Made by a program: the position numbers and the translations under genes. Positions 7,869 to 17,403 of a DNA stretch of 43,219 nucleotides are shown here, piece after piece; the first letter of the stretch is position 1, and every line of letters starts with the position of its first letter. The notes under the pieces are model-generated. The model did not search any database. It was not told the DNA's origin and worked only from the letters and a program-made list of their open reading frames with translations. Location: contig JAQCAB010000014.1 of the NCBI GenBank assembly GCA_027622375.1, forward strand, positions 1 through 43,219, read 5' to 3'. Source of the stretch: Bacteroidota bacterium. GTDB taxonomy: Bacteria; Bacteroidota; Ignavibacteria; UBA10030; UBA8401.

Positions 7869-9667
7869 TTTAAGTTGTCAGCTTGTAATCGTAATTGACG
7901 CATTGAATCTAATTTATTAACCCAATTAATTTGTTCTTCCCTCGAAATCATTTTCCATAAATTTATTAATTCTTTTTTATCAGTCGAAGTATTATAAAAT
8001 TCGCGTATCAAGTGCGATCCATCAATTGTTTGAATGTATTTAATATCACGTTCAATAATTCCCTCATTTGATAAAATATCTAATCCAAAAAGGGGAATAA
8101 TTCTTGTATTATTAATTTGTTTAAAAAGAGATGTTCCTAAAGCAGGATATTCACTTTTAATATTTTCCATATTTCCGAACATATCCATAACGGTTGGAAA
8201 AATATCTAAATGTGAAGTATTGTAATTTTGATTTTCAGTTAAAAATTTTGATTTACTTTTTGGAAAAGTTTTTGGTAAATAAATTAAAAGAGGAACATTG
8301 ATTTCTTCTTCATAAAGTGTTTTTAAATGCCCGCTGTGATTGTGCTCTCCAAAAGCTTCTCCATGGTCAGAAGTGAAAATTATAAAAGTTGAATCGAGCA
8401 AATTTTTATTTTCAAGTTCTATAAAAATATTTTTAATTAATTCATCTTGTTCAAGAATTGTATTATCGTAAGCATTTATCGATTTTAAATTTGAAGGTTT
8501 GAATTTACTAAATTTATTTCCAGTTGTAGTGTATGGATAATGAGTGTTGTTAAATCCAATAATCCCAAAAAATTTATTATTCCCAAGTTTTGATAATTCA
8601 TTTTTGAAAAGTTTAATTAACTCGTTGTCATTAAATGCCATGTCGTTATAAATAGGTAAATTTGATCTTTCCTGGCAAATAAATTTATCAAAAGAAGTGT
8701 TGTAAACTTTTTCAATCGAGTTGCGCACCATTAATTGAGATGAAATCAAAAAATTTTTTGTGCCAAACCAATGTTTTGCATAGTCTTGAATAAATGGGGA
8801 ATTAACTTTACGATAACTAAAAATTCCAGATAACATTATTGGAACTGAATATTGAGTTGAGACTGCATTACTTGTATGATTTTGAAATTGAATAAGTTTA
8901 TTATGCTTCAACATTGAATCTAAAAAGGGTGTTGTATTGCGAGAGTAGCCGTAACATTGTAAATTATTTTTGCGCAAACTCTCACTTAAAATAATTAATA
9001 CATTATAATTTGATTTTGTAATTTTGCGATTTTCAATTGTAAATTTCCGTTGAATAAAACCTTGTGATTCAAATGTTTTATAATCTAAAAATCTGCTGGA
9101 TAAATAATATTTAATTGAAAAAATTGTTTCAGGGGTAATTGAAAAACTTTGTGAATAAAAGCGAACATTGTTATTAAAAAATAGTGATAATAAAAACGTA
9201 GTAAGAAGTAAATAAATTCCTTTTTTAAGTCTCCAAAGTTTAATTTGGTTTGAACTTTTATAAATTAAATAAGAATAAAATATTGTTAGAAAAATTAAAG
9301 CAGTAAAATGCCACCACTCAATTGAGTTTAAAAACAAACTCATCGTATTTACAAATTGATTTGCAAGAAACTGCAATGAATAATTATTCGGCAAAACCCC
9401 AAAGTAAAAATAATGTCCATAAATAATTACTTGCAGAATTGAAATGATAAATCCAAGTATAATGGATAACAACAGTGGAAATCTGCTTTTACTTATTAAA
9501 AAAATTAATGTTGTGTAAAATGAAACTTCAAAGAGGACGGAAATTAAAAAATTAATTATCCCTTTTGGTTCCATTAAACTTAAAAACTCCCACCGAATCA
9601 AAATATCTGTAGAATAAATAAGAATTGGTAAAATTAAATAAGCATATGACTTTGTTTTTAAATTCAT
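7865..9667 (-). CDS. Phosphoethanolamine-transferase/sulfatase-like membrane enzyme
   Basis: This 600-residue protein has about five hydrophobic helices in its first ~200 residues and then a soluble alkaline-phosphatase-superfamily domain. The domain begins with LIILSESLRKNNLQCYGYSRNTTPF (metal-binding Glu), contains STQYSVPIMLSG, where a Thr/Ser should be the phospho-accepting nucleophile, and has the metal site IFTSDHGEAFGEHNHSGH near residue 430. This pattern fits the EptA/CptA/OpgE class that moves phosphoethanolamine onto lipid A, core sugar or glycans on the outer face of the inner membrane; LTA-synthase-like or sulfatase activity is the alternative. A role in envelope decoration suits its place beside the lipid A operon, which is divergently transcribed from a 90-base AT-rich spacer. 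Confidence 0.8.
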   Translation of the reverse strand: MNLKTKSYAYLILPILIYSTDILIRWEFLSLMEPKGIINFLISVLFEVSFYTTLIFLISKSRFPLLLSIILGFIISILQVIIYGHYFYFGVLPNNYSLQFLANQFVNTMSLFLNSIEWWHFTALIFLTIFYSYLIYKSSNQIKLWRLKKGIYLLLTTFLLSLFFNNNVRFYSQSFSITPETIFSIKYYLSSRFLDYKTFESQGFIQRKFTIENRKITKSNYNVLIILSESLRKNNLQCYGYSRNTTPFLDSMLKHNKLIQFQNHTSNAVSTQYSVPIMLSGIFSYRKVNSPFIQDYAKHWFGTKNFLISSQLMVRNSIEKVYNTSFDKFICQERSNLPIYNDMAFNDNELIKLFKNELSKLGNNKFFGIIGFNNTHYPYTTTGNKFSKFKPSNLKSINAYDNTILEQDELIKNIFIELENKNLLDSTFIIFTSDHGEAFGEHNHSGHLKTLYEEEINVPLLIYLPKTFPKSKSKFLTENQNYNTSHLDIFPTVMDMFGNMENIKSEYPALGTSLFKQINNTRIIPLFGLDILSNEGIIERDIKYIQTIDGSHLIREFYNTSTDKKELINLWKMISREEQINWVNKLDSMRQLRLQADNLN

Positions 9668-9757
9668 TAAATTATTTATTCATTTGTTAATATTAATAAA
9701 AACACTTAATTTTATAACATAAAATATGTATTTATTATAAAGTTATAACTCTCAAAA

Positions 9758-10525
9758 GTGAAATCACGCGTAAAAGCAACAGGTATCGATAAAGAACACC
9801 AGGAAATATTGTTGAAAGTTGGACAAATTCCAAAACACATTGCAATTATTATGGATGGCAATGGAAGATGGGCCAAAAAAAGAGGATTGCCACGAATCGC
9901 TGGTCATCATGAAGGTGTAAATTCAGTTCGAGATATTGTTGAAGTTTGTGGCCAACTTGATGTTAAATATTTAACTTTGTTTGCTTTTTCAAAAGATAAT
10001 TGGAGTCGACCGAAAAAAGAAGTTTCACTTTTAATGAGATTATTATTACATGCAATTCGTGATGAACGAGATAAATTGCATTCAAATGGAGTTGTATTAA
10101 AAACTATTGGAAATATTTCTGAATTGCCAACAGCTGTTCAAGATGAACTTATAGAGGCAACTGAAATAACAAAAAATAATGATGGATTAATATTAATTCT
10201 TGCACTTAGTTATAGTGGAAAATCAGATATAACGAATGCTATTAAATCAATTTCAAAAAAAGTTGCTGATGGAAAATTAGATATTGAAAAGATTGATGAT
10301 GAAATTATTAAAATGAATTTATCTACAAAAAATTATCCCGATCCAGACTTGTTAATTAGAACAAGTGGCGAAATGAGGATTAGTAATTTTCTTTTGTGGC
10401 AAATTGCATATAGTGAATTTTATATTACAAATTTATTATGGCCAGATTTTAGGCGAAATGCTTTATATCAAGCAATCGAATCATTTCAATCAAGAGAAAG
10501 AAGATTCGGAATGGTTAGTGGGTAA
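9758..10525 (+). CDS. uppS: Isoprenyl (undecaprenyl) diphosphate synthase
   Basis: This 255-residue cis-prenyltransferase builds undecaprenyl diphosphate, the lipid carrier for peptidoglycan and O-antigen. Visible motifs: HIAIIMDGNGRWAKKRGLPR (catalytic Asp and phosphate contacts), GHHEGV, TLFAFSKDNWSRPKKEV, and the C-terminal DLLIRTSGEMRISNFLLWQ and EFYITNLLWPDF. The GTG at 9758 is used since the motifs start soon after and no ATG lies in a suitable place. It heads the envelope operon and is followed after 55 bases by bamA, an order common in this phylum. Confidence 0.95.
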   Translation: MKSRVKATGIDKEHQEILLKVGQIPKHIAIIMDGNGRWAKKRGLPRIAGHHEGVNSVRDIVEVCGQLDVKYLTLFAFSKDNWSRPKKEVSLLMRLLLHAIRDERDKLHSNGVVLKTIGNISELPTAVQDELIEATEITKNNDGLILILALSYSGKSDITNAIKSISKKVADGKLDIEKIDDEIIKMNLSTKNYPDPDLLIRTSGEMRISNFLLWQIAYSEFYITNLLWPDFRRNALYQAIESFQSRERRFGMVSG

Positions 10526-10580
10526 ATTCAAAACAACGTTAAACCTAAAAGTTCCTTCGTAAAAAAATATCTAAAAAAAG

Positions 10581-12983
10581 TTGCGTTTAAATAAATCTAA
10601 ATTTTTCTTAAAAATTATTTTTTTTGTTTTCATTTTAAACAAAATGAGTTTTAATATTTTTGCTCAAGAGAGTGCAGCAAAAATGCAAACTTATAAAATT
10701 GTTGGGATTTCAGTTGAAGGCAATAAAACAGCCGATCAGATTGCAATTATCGCAAACTCGGGTTTAAAAATAAATGAGGAAATTTCAATTCCAAGCGAGC
10801 AAACTCGAAACGCAATTGCGAGAATTTGGGCTTTAAGAATATTTTCGGATGTGCAAATTATTGCCGAAAGAGTTTTGGGGAGTGATGTTTATATTTTAAT
10901 TAAAGTATCAGAACATCCACGACTCGGAAAAATTATTTTTAACGGTTATGACGCATTAAGTGAATCGGACTTCAATAAAAAAATTACAGCTTTAAAAGGT
11001 CAAATACTTTCTCCGCAAGAAATAAATAAAACTATAAAACAAATTTCAAAAGCTTACGAAGAAGAGGGTTATTTACAGGCAAAAATTATATCTAAACTAA
11101 TTCCATCAAGCGATTCAACTTTAAAAGATTATTTTGATTTGCAGATTAATATCAGTGAAGGCTCAGAAGTCAAAATTTCAGAAATAAAATTTGAGGGAAT
11201 TGATGACTTTGATCCAAGTGATTTAAAAAGTGCAATGCAAGATACTCATGAAAAAGTTTGGTGGAAGTTTTGGCAAAGTAATAAATTTGAGAAAAAAAAA
11301 TATACTGATGATAAGAAAAAAGTAATTCAATTTTTGAAAAAAAAGGGATATCGCGAAGCAGAGATAATTTCCGATTCAATTAAATATGATGATAAAAAAG
11401 AAAATTTAACTTTAGTTTTGTATTTGCACAAAGGTCCACAATATAGAGTAAGAAATATTACTTGGGATGGAAATACTATTTTCCCAACATCACTTCTTGA
11501 TTTAAGATTAGATTTTAATAAAGGTGATTTATACGACTTCGAAAAATTTGAACAAAATTTAAGAGGCAATCAAGATCAAACAGATGTTGCATCACTTTAT
11601 TTGGATAATGGATATTTAACAGTGATGATGGACCCACTTGAAAAAAAATTGGATGGCGATAGTATTGATGTTCAAATTACAATTCGAGAACGGAATCAAT
11701 TTAGAGTTGGTAAAGTTGAAATAAGAGGCAATTCAAAAACAGATGAAAAAGTAATTCGCCGAGAATTAAGAATTCGTCCGGGGGATTATTTTAGCAGATC
11801 TGATATTATCAGAAGTATTCGTCAACTTTCAGTTTTAAATTATTTTAATCCTGAAAAAATAAAACCTGATACTCGATTTGTTTCTGATAGTACTGTTGAT
11901 GTAATTGTTGATGTTGAAGAAAAATCGAGTGACACTTTTAATATGTCAGTTGGTTACAGCGAATTTTATGGCGCAACAGGAATGATTGGTTTAACATTTA
12001 ATAATTTTTCGATTGATGAACCATTAAAAGGGGGAGGTGGTCAAGTTTTTAATATCGATTGGCAATTTGGTGAATTAAATCGTTATCAAACTTTTTCAAT
12101 TTCTTTCCGCGAACCGTGGATGTTTGATACACCAACTTCACTTGGATTTAGTGTTTTCGATACAAAACAAAATTATTATTACAATTTACGTCAAACTGGC
12201 GGAACGGTTTCAATCGGAAAACAATTTCGCTGGCCAGATGATTATTTTAGAGGAGATTGGATTTTTAGAGCTCAGCAAATTGATGTTAAAGAAGTTGCAT
12301 ATCTTTATGATAGATCCGGAAAATCAAGTCAATTTAGTTTAACTCAAGTTATTTCACGCAATAGTATTAATAATCCACTTTTCCCATCAGATGGAAGTAA
12401 TATTTCATTAAATATGGAGCTTTCTGGTCCACCACTGCTTGGCGGAAATACAGAATATCTTAAAAGTCTATTAAATATTGATTGGTACGCGCCAATTGCA
12501 AATAATCATCGTTTTGCATTATATATGGGATCAGAATTTGGAGTTATTTCAAAATATAGAAATAGTTCATATATTCCTCCAATAGAATACTTTTTTATGG
12601 GTGGCACAGGGATTAGTTATATTGCAACGACTCCATTAAGAGGATATGAAGAGAGAACAGTTGGTCCGCAAGATCCCACATCACCAACAAGGGTTTTGCC
12701 CGGAACTGTAATGGCTAAACAAACTTTAGAAATAAGATTTAATGTTGCATTAAATCCAATCCCGATATATATTTTAGCATTCGCTGAGGCAGGCAATGTT
12801 TGGGATGGAATCGCGAACACGAGTTTTTATAATGTAAAACGATCTGCCGGAATCGGTGCTCGTTTACAAATCAATCCAATTGGACTTGTAGGTTTTGATT
12901 ATGGTTACGGATTTGATAAAGTTTTAGATAACACAGGCCCAAGTGGCTGGAGATTCCACTTTCAATTTGGAAGAGGATTTTAA
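10581..12983 (+). CDS. bamA: Outer-membrane protein assembly factor BamA
   Basis: This 800-residue Omp85 protein inserts barrels into the outer membrane. A signal sequence (FFLKIIFFVFILNKMSF) precedes several POTRA domains over about residues 35-430, with repeats of the type IKGNxxT (SVEGNKTADQIAI, EIRGNSKTDEKVIRREL), and then the barrel. The barrel carries the loop-6 motif in TPLRGYEERTVGP and ends HFQFGRGF, with terminal Phe as the assembly signal. The start is a TTG at 10581; the next candidate ATG would cut into the signal sequence. It sits between uppS and two skp-like chaperone genes, so barrel folding, periplasmic chaperoning and lipid A synthesis are clustered. Confidence 0.95.
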   Translation: MRLNKSKFFLKIIFFVFILNKMSFNIFAQESAAKMQTYKIVGISVEGNKTADQIAIIANSGLKINEEISIPSEQTRNAIARIWALRIFSDVQIIAERVLGSDVYILIKVSEHPRLGKIIFNGYDALSESDFNKKITALKGQILSPQEINKTIKQISKAYEEEGYLQAKIISKLIPSSDSTLKDYFDLQINISEGSEVKISEIKFEGIDDFDPSDLKSAMQDTHEKVWWKFWQSNKFEKKKYTDDKKKVIQFLKKKGYREAEIISDSIKYDDKKENLTLVLYLHKGPQYRVRNITWDGNTIFPTSLLDLRLDFNKGDLYDFEKFEQNLRGNQDQTDVASLYLDNGYLTVMMDPLEKKLDGDSIDVQITIRERNQFRVGKVEIRGNSKTDEKVIRRELRIRPGDYFSRSDIIRSIRQLSVLNYFNPEKIKPDTRFVSDSTVDVIVDVEEKSSDTFNMSVGYSEFYGATGMIGLTFNNFSIDEPLKGGGGQVFNIDWQFGELNRYQTFSISFREPWMFDTPTSLGFSVFDTKQNYYYNLRQTGGTVSIGKQFRWPDDYFRGDWIFRAQQIDVKEVAYLYDRSGKSSQFSLTQVISRNSINNPLFPSDGSNISLNMELSGPPLLGGNTEYLKSLLNIDWYAPIANNHRFALYMGSEFGVISKYRNSSYIPPIEYFFMGGTGISYIATTPLRGYEERTVGPQDPTSPTRVLPGTVMAKQTLEIRFNVALNPIPIYILAFAEAGNVWDGIANTSFYNVKRSAGIGARLQINPIGLVGFDYGYGFDKVLDNTGPSGWRFHFQFGRGF

Positions 12984-13027
12984 AAAATTATAATTCATTT
13001 ATTATTCATTTAAAAAAAGAGGTTAGT

Positions 13028-13555
13028 GTGAAAAAAAATATCTTATCGTTAATAGTTTTATGTTTTGTATTAATAAACATCTCTATTGGCCAAACAAAAT
13101 TCGGATATGTTAATTCTGATACAATATTAAAAGAATTACCAGAAGCTCAAGAAGCATCTAAAAAACTTGAAAGCAATGTAAAAGAATGGCAAGATGATGT
13201 TGAAAAACGCGCAAAACAACTTCAAGCAAAATATGAAGATTATCAAAAACAGCAACTCACAATGAAGGAAGATATTAAGCAACAACGTCAAAAAGCCTTA
13301 ATTGATGAGGAACAAAAAATTAATGAATTTCGCCAACAAAAATTTGGACAACAAGGTGAACTTGCAATGCAACGCGAAAGATTAATGGCGCCAATTAAAG
13401 AAAAAATTTTTAAAGCAATTGATAAAGTCGCAAAAAATCAAAAAGTTGATATTGTATTCGATAAAGCTGGTGATGTTTTAATTCTTTATGCAGACTCTAA
13501 ATTAGATTTAACTTATAAAATTTTAGATTATCTAAAACGTGGTGATGAAAAATAA
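13028..13555 (+). CDS. skp: Skp/OmpH-family periplasmic chaperone (first copy)
   Basis: This 175-residue OmpH-family protein has a signal peptide (ILSLIVLCFVLINISIG) and a mature start TKFGYVNSDTILKELPEAQEA. A long Glu/Lys/Gln-rich helix (about residues 50-110) would form the coiled-coil tentacles that hold unfolded outer-membrane proteins. The C-terminus DIVFDKAGDVLILYADSKLDLT matches the family body. The GTG at 13028 has an agagg ribosome-binding site eight bases upstream. It is placed between bamA and a second copy, and its end overlaps the start of that gene. Confidence 0.92.
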   Translation: MKKNILSLIVLCFVLINISIGQTKFGYVNSDTILKELPEAQEASKKLESNVKEWQDDVEKRAKQLQAKYEDYQKQQLTMKEDIKQQRQKALIDEEQKINEFRQQKFGQQGELAMQRERLMAPIKEKIFKAIDKVAKNQKVDIVFDKAGDVLILYADSKLDLTYKILDYLKRGDEK

Positions 13556-14069
13556 ATTTATGAAGTATTTTATTTTTGCAATTTTATTTTTTTCTTCTTC
13601 AATAACTTTTACTCAACAAAAAATTGGATATATAGTTACCGAAAATATCATGAAGGAATTACCAGATGCTGTTGAAGCACAAAAAAAACTTGATAATTTG
13701 GCGCAAACTTGGCAAGAAGAATTAAAAAAAATGCAAACTGAATCTCAAAAAAAATTTGATGAATATGACGAACGTAAACTTTTTTTATCTGATCGACGAC
13801 GTTCTGAAATGGAAAAAGAATTACAAGAACTTGATTCAAAAATTATTTCATACAGAACACAAAAATTTGGAAATAATGGAGAGTTATTTACAAAGCAATC
13901 TGATTTAATGAAACCGATTCAGGAAAAAATAATTAAAGCTATAAAAACAGTTGCTGATAGTGATGGATATGAATACATTTTTGATAAAAGTAGTTCAACA
14001 CTTTTGCTGTACTCGAACGAAAAAAATGATGTCACTCAAAAAGTTTTAAAAATTTTAAGGGAGAAATAA
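13545..14069 (+). CDS. Skp/OmpH-family periplasmic chaperone (second copy)
   Basis: A paralogue of the preceding gene, with the same layout: signal peptide ([17 protein letters not shown]), [25 protein letters not shown], a charged helix, then [21 protein letters not shown]. The frame can be read from GTG 13539, but ATG 13545 (11 bases into the end of the first copy) or ATG 13560 give cleaner signal peptides; 13545 is used. The divergence is considerable, so this is an old tandem duplication rather than a recent one. It may form mixed trimers or serve other clients; the sequence does not say which. Confidence 0.9.
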   Translation: MKNKFMKYFIFAILFFSSSITFTQQKIGYIVTENIMKELPDAVEAQKKLDNLAQTWQEELKKMQTESQKKFDEYDERKLFLSDRRRSEMEKELQELDSKIISYRTQKFGNNGELFTKQSDLMKPIQEKIIKAIKTVADSDGYEYIFDKSSSTLLLYSNEKNDVTQKVLKILREK

Positions 14070-14071
14070 AA

Positions 14072-15199
14072 ATGAATACTGTAGATATTGCCAATCTAGT
14101 AGATGGTGTTTTAATTGGAGATGGAACTATCGAAATTACAGGAACTGCAAAAATTGAGACAGCTCAAAATAATGAGCTTTCATTTATTTCAAATTCGAAG
14201 TATGAAAAGTTTTTAACTACTTCACAATGTGGAGCTGTGATTATTGGCGATACATTAAATACTTCTTCACTTACTCCACTTCCACCAGCAATTATTAAAG
14301 TTAGTGATCCATATATAAGTTTTATAATTGCAATGGAAAAACTTCAACCTCCGAATGAAGTGTTCCTTCCAAATATTCATAAAACTGCAATTATTCCTGA
14401 ATCATCAAAAATCGGAGAAAGTTGTTCAATTGGCGCAAATGTTGTTGTTGGAGAAAATTGTACGATTGGAAATAATGTAGTTATCAGACCAAATTGTGTT
14501 ATTGAAAGTAATTCTTCGATCGGTTCAAACACATTAATTTATGCAAATGTATCAATCCGCGAAAAGTCATTAATTGGTGAAAGAGTTATTCTTCATAGCG
14601 GAGTTGTTATTGGAGCAGATGGTTTTGGTTTTCTTCCGCAAAAAGATGGTTCGTATAAAAAAGTTCCGCAACTTGGCAGAGTTGTAATTGAAGATGATGT
14701 AGAAATCGGCGCTAACAGTTGTATAGATAGAGCAACTTTAGGTGATACATTAATTAAAAAAGGAACTAAGATTGATAATTTAGTTCAGATTGCACATAAT
14801 GTAATTATTGGCGAACACACTGTAATTGCGGGGCAAACAGGAATTTCAGGAAGTTCTAAAATTGGAAACTTTGTAAAAATTGCTGGTGCTGTTGGCATTG
14901 TTGGTCATATTCAAATTGGAAATAATATTTCTATCGGAGCAAAATCTTTAGTAACAAATGATTTAAGAAAAGAGGGAGAAACTTATTGGGGTTTTCCCGC
15001 CAAAGAAGCAAGGCGTGTTAAAAGAATTGAAGCTTCTATGAGAAATTTGCCTGAAGCGATTAAAACAATTTTTGAATTAGAAAAAACAGTTGCAAGTTTA
15101 AAAGAAAAAATTGCTTTAAATAGAAATCCTCGTACAGAAAGACAACCAAAGAGTAATTATAATAGTTATTCCAGCGGTTATACAAATTATAATAAATAA
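14072..15199 (+). CDS. lpxD: UDP-3-O-(3-hydroxyacyl)glucosamine N-acyltransferase LpxD
   Basis: LpxD adds the second acyl chain in lipid A synthesis, in the cytoplasm. The N-terminal domain (residues ~1-100) contains [21 protein letters not shown] left-handed beta-helix of hexapeptide repeats follows ([21 protein letters not shown]). The catalytic His is in [20 protein letters not shown] (about residue 245). The C-terminus (about residues 345-375) is rich in Asn, Ser and Tyr and unlike usual LpxD tails, a small lineage-specific extension. It has an aaggga ribosome-binding site before ATG 14072, two bases after the second skp stop. Confidence 0.96.
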   Translation: MNTVDIANLVDGVLIGDGTIEITGTAKIETAQNNELSFISNSKYEKFLTTSQCGAVIIGDTLNTSSLTPLPPAIIKVSDPYISFIIAMEKLQPPNEVFLPNIHKTAIIPESSKIGESCSIGANVVVGENCTIGNNVVIRPNCVIESNSSIGSNTLIYANVSIREKSLIGERVILHSGVVIGADGFGFLPQKDGSYKKVPQLGRVVIEDDVEIGANSCIDRATLGDTLIKKGTKIDNLVQIAHNVIIGEHTVIAGQTGISGSSKIGNFVKIAGAVGIVGHIQIGNNISIGAKSLVTNDLRKEGETYWGFPAKEARRVKRIEASMRNLPEAIKTIFELEKTVASLKEKIALNRNPRTERQPKSNYNSYSSGYTNYNK

Positions 15200-15201
15200 A
15201 A

Positions 15202-16605
15202 ATGTTAGAACGCCAAAGAACTATTAAAAAACCAGTTTCGCTTTCTGGAGTTGGTTTACATACAGGTAAGACTTGCAAAATGACTTTTAGGCCTGCTCCT
15301 GAAAATTATGGAATTGTTTTTCGTAGAGTTGATTTAGGTGGGATGCCGGAGGTTCCTGCTGATGTTGACCATGTTGTTGATACATCACGGGGAACAACAC
15401 TTGCAGTTGGAGAAGTAAAAGTACATACAACTGAACATGTACTTGCAGCAATTGCTGGTTTACAAATTGATAATATTATAATTGATCTTGATAATATAGA
15501 ACCACCAATTTGTGATGGAAGCGCAAAACATTATGTTGATGCAATTTTTTCTGCAGAGATTGAAACTCAAAATGCACCAAAAGATTATTTGGTAATTGAT
15601 TCATCAGTTCATTATCAAAATGATAGCAAGGGTGTTGATATTGTTGCGCTACCTTCAAATGATTATCGGCTTTCAGTTGTAATTGATTATAATAATCCCG
15701 CACTCGGAAGTCAGCATACTGGATTATTTGATTTGGAAAAAGAATTTGTTCCTGAGTTTTCGATGTGCAGAACTTTTTGTTTTTTACATGAAGTTGAAGA
15801 TCTTTTCAAAAAAGGATTAATAAAAGGTGGAAATATAGATAATGCAATCGTGATTATTGATAGAGATCTTAATAAAAAAGAACTATTGGATTTACAAAAA
15901 AAACTTGGACTTGAGCATACAATATTTTTAGGTAATAGTGGAATTATTAATGATGGAGCTCTTCTTTTTAAAAATGAGCCAGCTCGTCATAAACTTTTAG
16001 ATATGATTGGCGATTTGGCTTTAATTGGTGTGCCACTAAAAGCTCAAATTTTAGCAGCACGACCAGGGCATGCAAGTAATATTGAATTTGCAAAAAAAAT
16101 TAGAAAACTTTATCAGCAGAAAAAAATTATTAAAAAATATCAATACGAAAAAAAAGAGGGAGTTGTTTTTGATATAAATGCTTTACACAGAATTTTACCC
16201 CACAGATATCCATTTCTATTAATTGATAAAGTAATTGATTTTCAATTGAATGAAAAAATTACAGCAATAAAAAATGTATCAATTAATGAACCATACTTTC
16301 AAGGTCATTTTCCCGGAGCACCAATCATGCCGGGTGTTTTAATAATTGAAGGAATGGCACAAGCCGGTGGTGTTCTTTTACTTGATGGAACTGTTGATCA
16401 ACAATCTAAACTTGTTTTCTTTTTAGGAATTAATAATGCAAAATTCCGTAAAACAGTTTTACCGGGTGATCAATTAAGATTTGAAGTTTCAATGACTTTC
16501 AGAAAATCTAAAATTTGCCAACTTAAAGGTGAAGCTTATGTAGGAACTGAATTAGTTGCCGAAGCTGAAATGACAGCAAGTATAGCCGATCGACCTAAAC
16601 AATAA
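15202..16605 (+). CDS. lpxC/fabZ: Bifunctional LpxC deacetylase / FabZ dehydratase
   Basis: One 467-residue polypeptide fuses two enzymes. Residues 1-~305 are LpxC, the zinc deacetylase committing UDP-acylglucosamine to lipid A: SLSGVGLHTG, zinc His79 in TTEHVLAA, and LLDMIGDLALIG with GHASNIEFAKKI near residue 290 for the other ligands. After a Lys-rich linker, residues ~325-467 are FabZ, 3-hydroxyacyl-ACP dehydratase: RILPHRYPFLLIDKV with the catalytic His, and GVLIIEGMAQAGG with the catalytic Glu. The fusion is a known Bacteroidota/Chlorobiota trait and helps place the organism. The start is three bases after the lpxD stop. Confidence 0.97.
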   Translation: MLERQRTIKKPVSLSGVGLHTGKTCKMTFRPAPENYGIVFRRVDLGGMPEVPADVDHVVDTSRGTTLAVGEVKVHTTEHVLAAIAGLQIDNIIIDLDNIEPPICDGSAKHYVDAIFSAEIETQNAPKDYLVIDSSVHYQNDSKGVDIVALPSNDYRLSVVIDYNNPALGSQHTGLFDLEKEFVPEFSMCRTFCFLHEVEDLFKKGLIKGGNIDNAIVIIDRDLNKKELLDLQKKLGLEHTIFLGNSGIINDGALLFKNEPARHKLLDMIGDLALIGVPLKAQILAARPGHASNIEFAKKIRKLYQQKKIIKKYQYEKKEGVVFDINALHRILPHRYPFLLIDKVIDFQLNEKITAIKNVSINEPYFQGHFPGAPIMPGVLIIEGMAQAGGVLLLDGTVDQQSKLVFFLGINNAKFRKTVLPGDQLRFEVSMTFRKSKICQLKGEAYVGTELVAEAEMTASIADRPKQ

Positions 16606-16613
16606 TTTTTTTA

Positions 16614-17402
16614 ATGCAAAGTCAAATCCATCCAACAGCAATTGTAAATACAAAAGCTGAATTGGGAAATAATGTTAATATTGGTGCTTACTCAATTATT
16701 GAAGGTGATGTTGTAATTGATGATAATGTTTCAATCGGTACAAATGTGTTTATTGATAATGGTGCAAGGATTGGAAAAAATTCTAAAATTCATAAAGGGG
16801 CTGTTGTATCCACTCCACCGCAAGATTTAAAATATGCAAACGAAAAAACTTTTTTTAAAATTGGTGCGAACACAGTTGTTAGAGAATTTTGTACTTTAAA
16901 CCGTGGCACTGTTGAGACTGGATATTCATCAGTTGGAAATAATTGTTTGTTAATGGCGTATGTTCACGTTGCTCATGATTGTGTTGTTGGAAATAATGTA
17001 ATTTTAGCAAATGCAGTTCAACTTGGTGGACATGTTACAGTTGAAGATTGGGTAATAATTGGTGGCACTTCGCCAATTCATCAATTTTGTAAAATTGGTC
17101 AGCATGTGATGATTGGTGGAAATTTTAGAGCTGTAAAAGATGTTCCTCCATTTATTATGGCAGGTGGAGAACCACTTTCATTTGAAGGCTTAAATTCTAT
17201 AGGATTGCGGCGTCGCGGTTTTACTCGCGAGGCAATTGATGCAATCCATGATGCATATAGATTGCTTTACAATTCGTCAATGAATGTTTCGCAGGCTGCA
17301 AAAGTCATTGAAGAAAAATTAGGGAATGTTCCTGAAGTTCAAACTATTTTATCTTTTATAAAAGAAAGTAAAAGGGGAATTATCGGAACACGAAGGGGTT
17401 AA
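16614..17402 (+). CDS. lpxA: UDP-N-acetylglucosamine acyltransferase LpxA
   Basis: LpxA catalyses the first acylation of UDP-GlcNAc in lipid A synthesis. The 262 residues start with IHPTAIVNTKAELG and run through hexapeptide repeats of a left-handed beta-helix. The catalytic His lies in MAYVHVAHDCVVGNNV (about residue 122), followed by LGGHVTVEDWVIIGG and HQFCKIGQHVMIGGN. A C-terminal helical part (LRRRGFTREAIDAIHDAYRLLY) is the normal LpxA cap. It is the last of the three lipid A genes, eight bases after lpxC-fabZ. Confidence 0.97.
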   Translation: MQSQIHPTAIVNTKAELGNNVNIGAYSIIEGDVVIDDNVSIGTNVFIDNGARIGKNSKIHKGAVVSTPPQDLKYANEKTFFKIGANTVVREFCTLNRGTVETGYSSVGNNCLLMAYVHVAHDCVVGNNVILANAVQLGGHVTVEDWVIIGGTSPIHQFCKIGQHVMIGGNFRAVKDVPPFIMAGGEPLSFEGLNSIGLRRRGFTREAIDAIHDAYRLLYNSSMNVSQAAKVIEEKLGNVPEVQTILSFIKESKRGIIGTRRG

Positions 17403-17403
17403 G

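Noticed and set aside
13028-14069. Two adjacent Skp/OmpH genes as a novelty
   Set aside because: Tandem ompH-like genes behind bamA are common in this phylum and both copies look intact.
15202-16605. LpxC-FabZ fusion as an assembly fusion
   Set aside because: This fusion is an established trait of Bacteroidota and Chlorobiota; both domains are complete.
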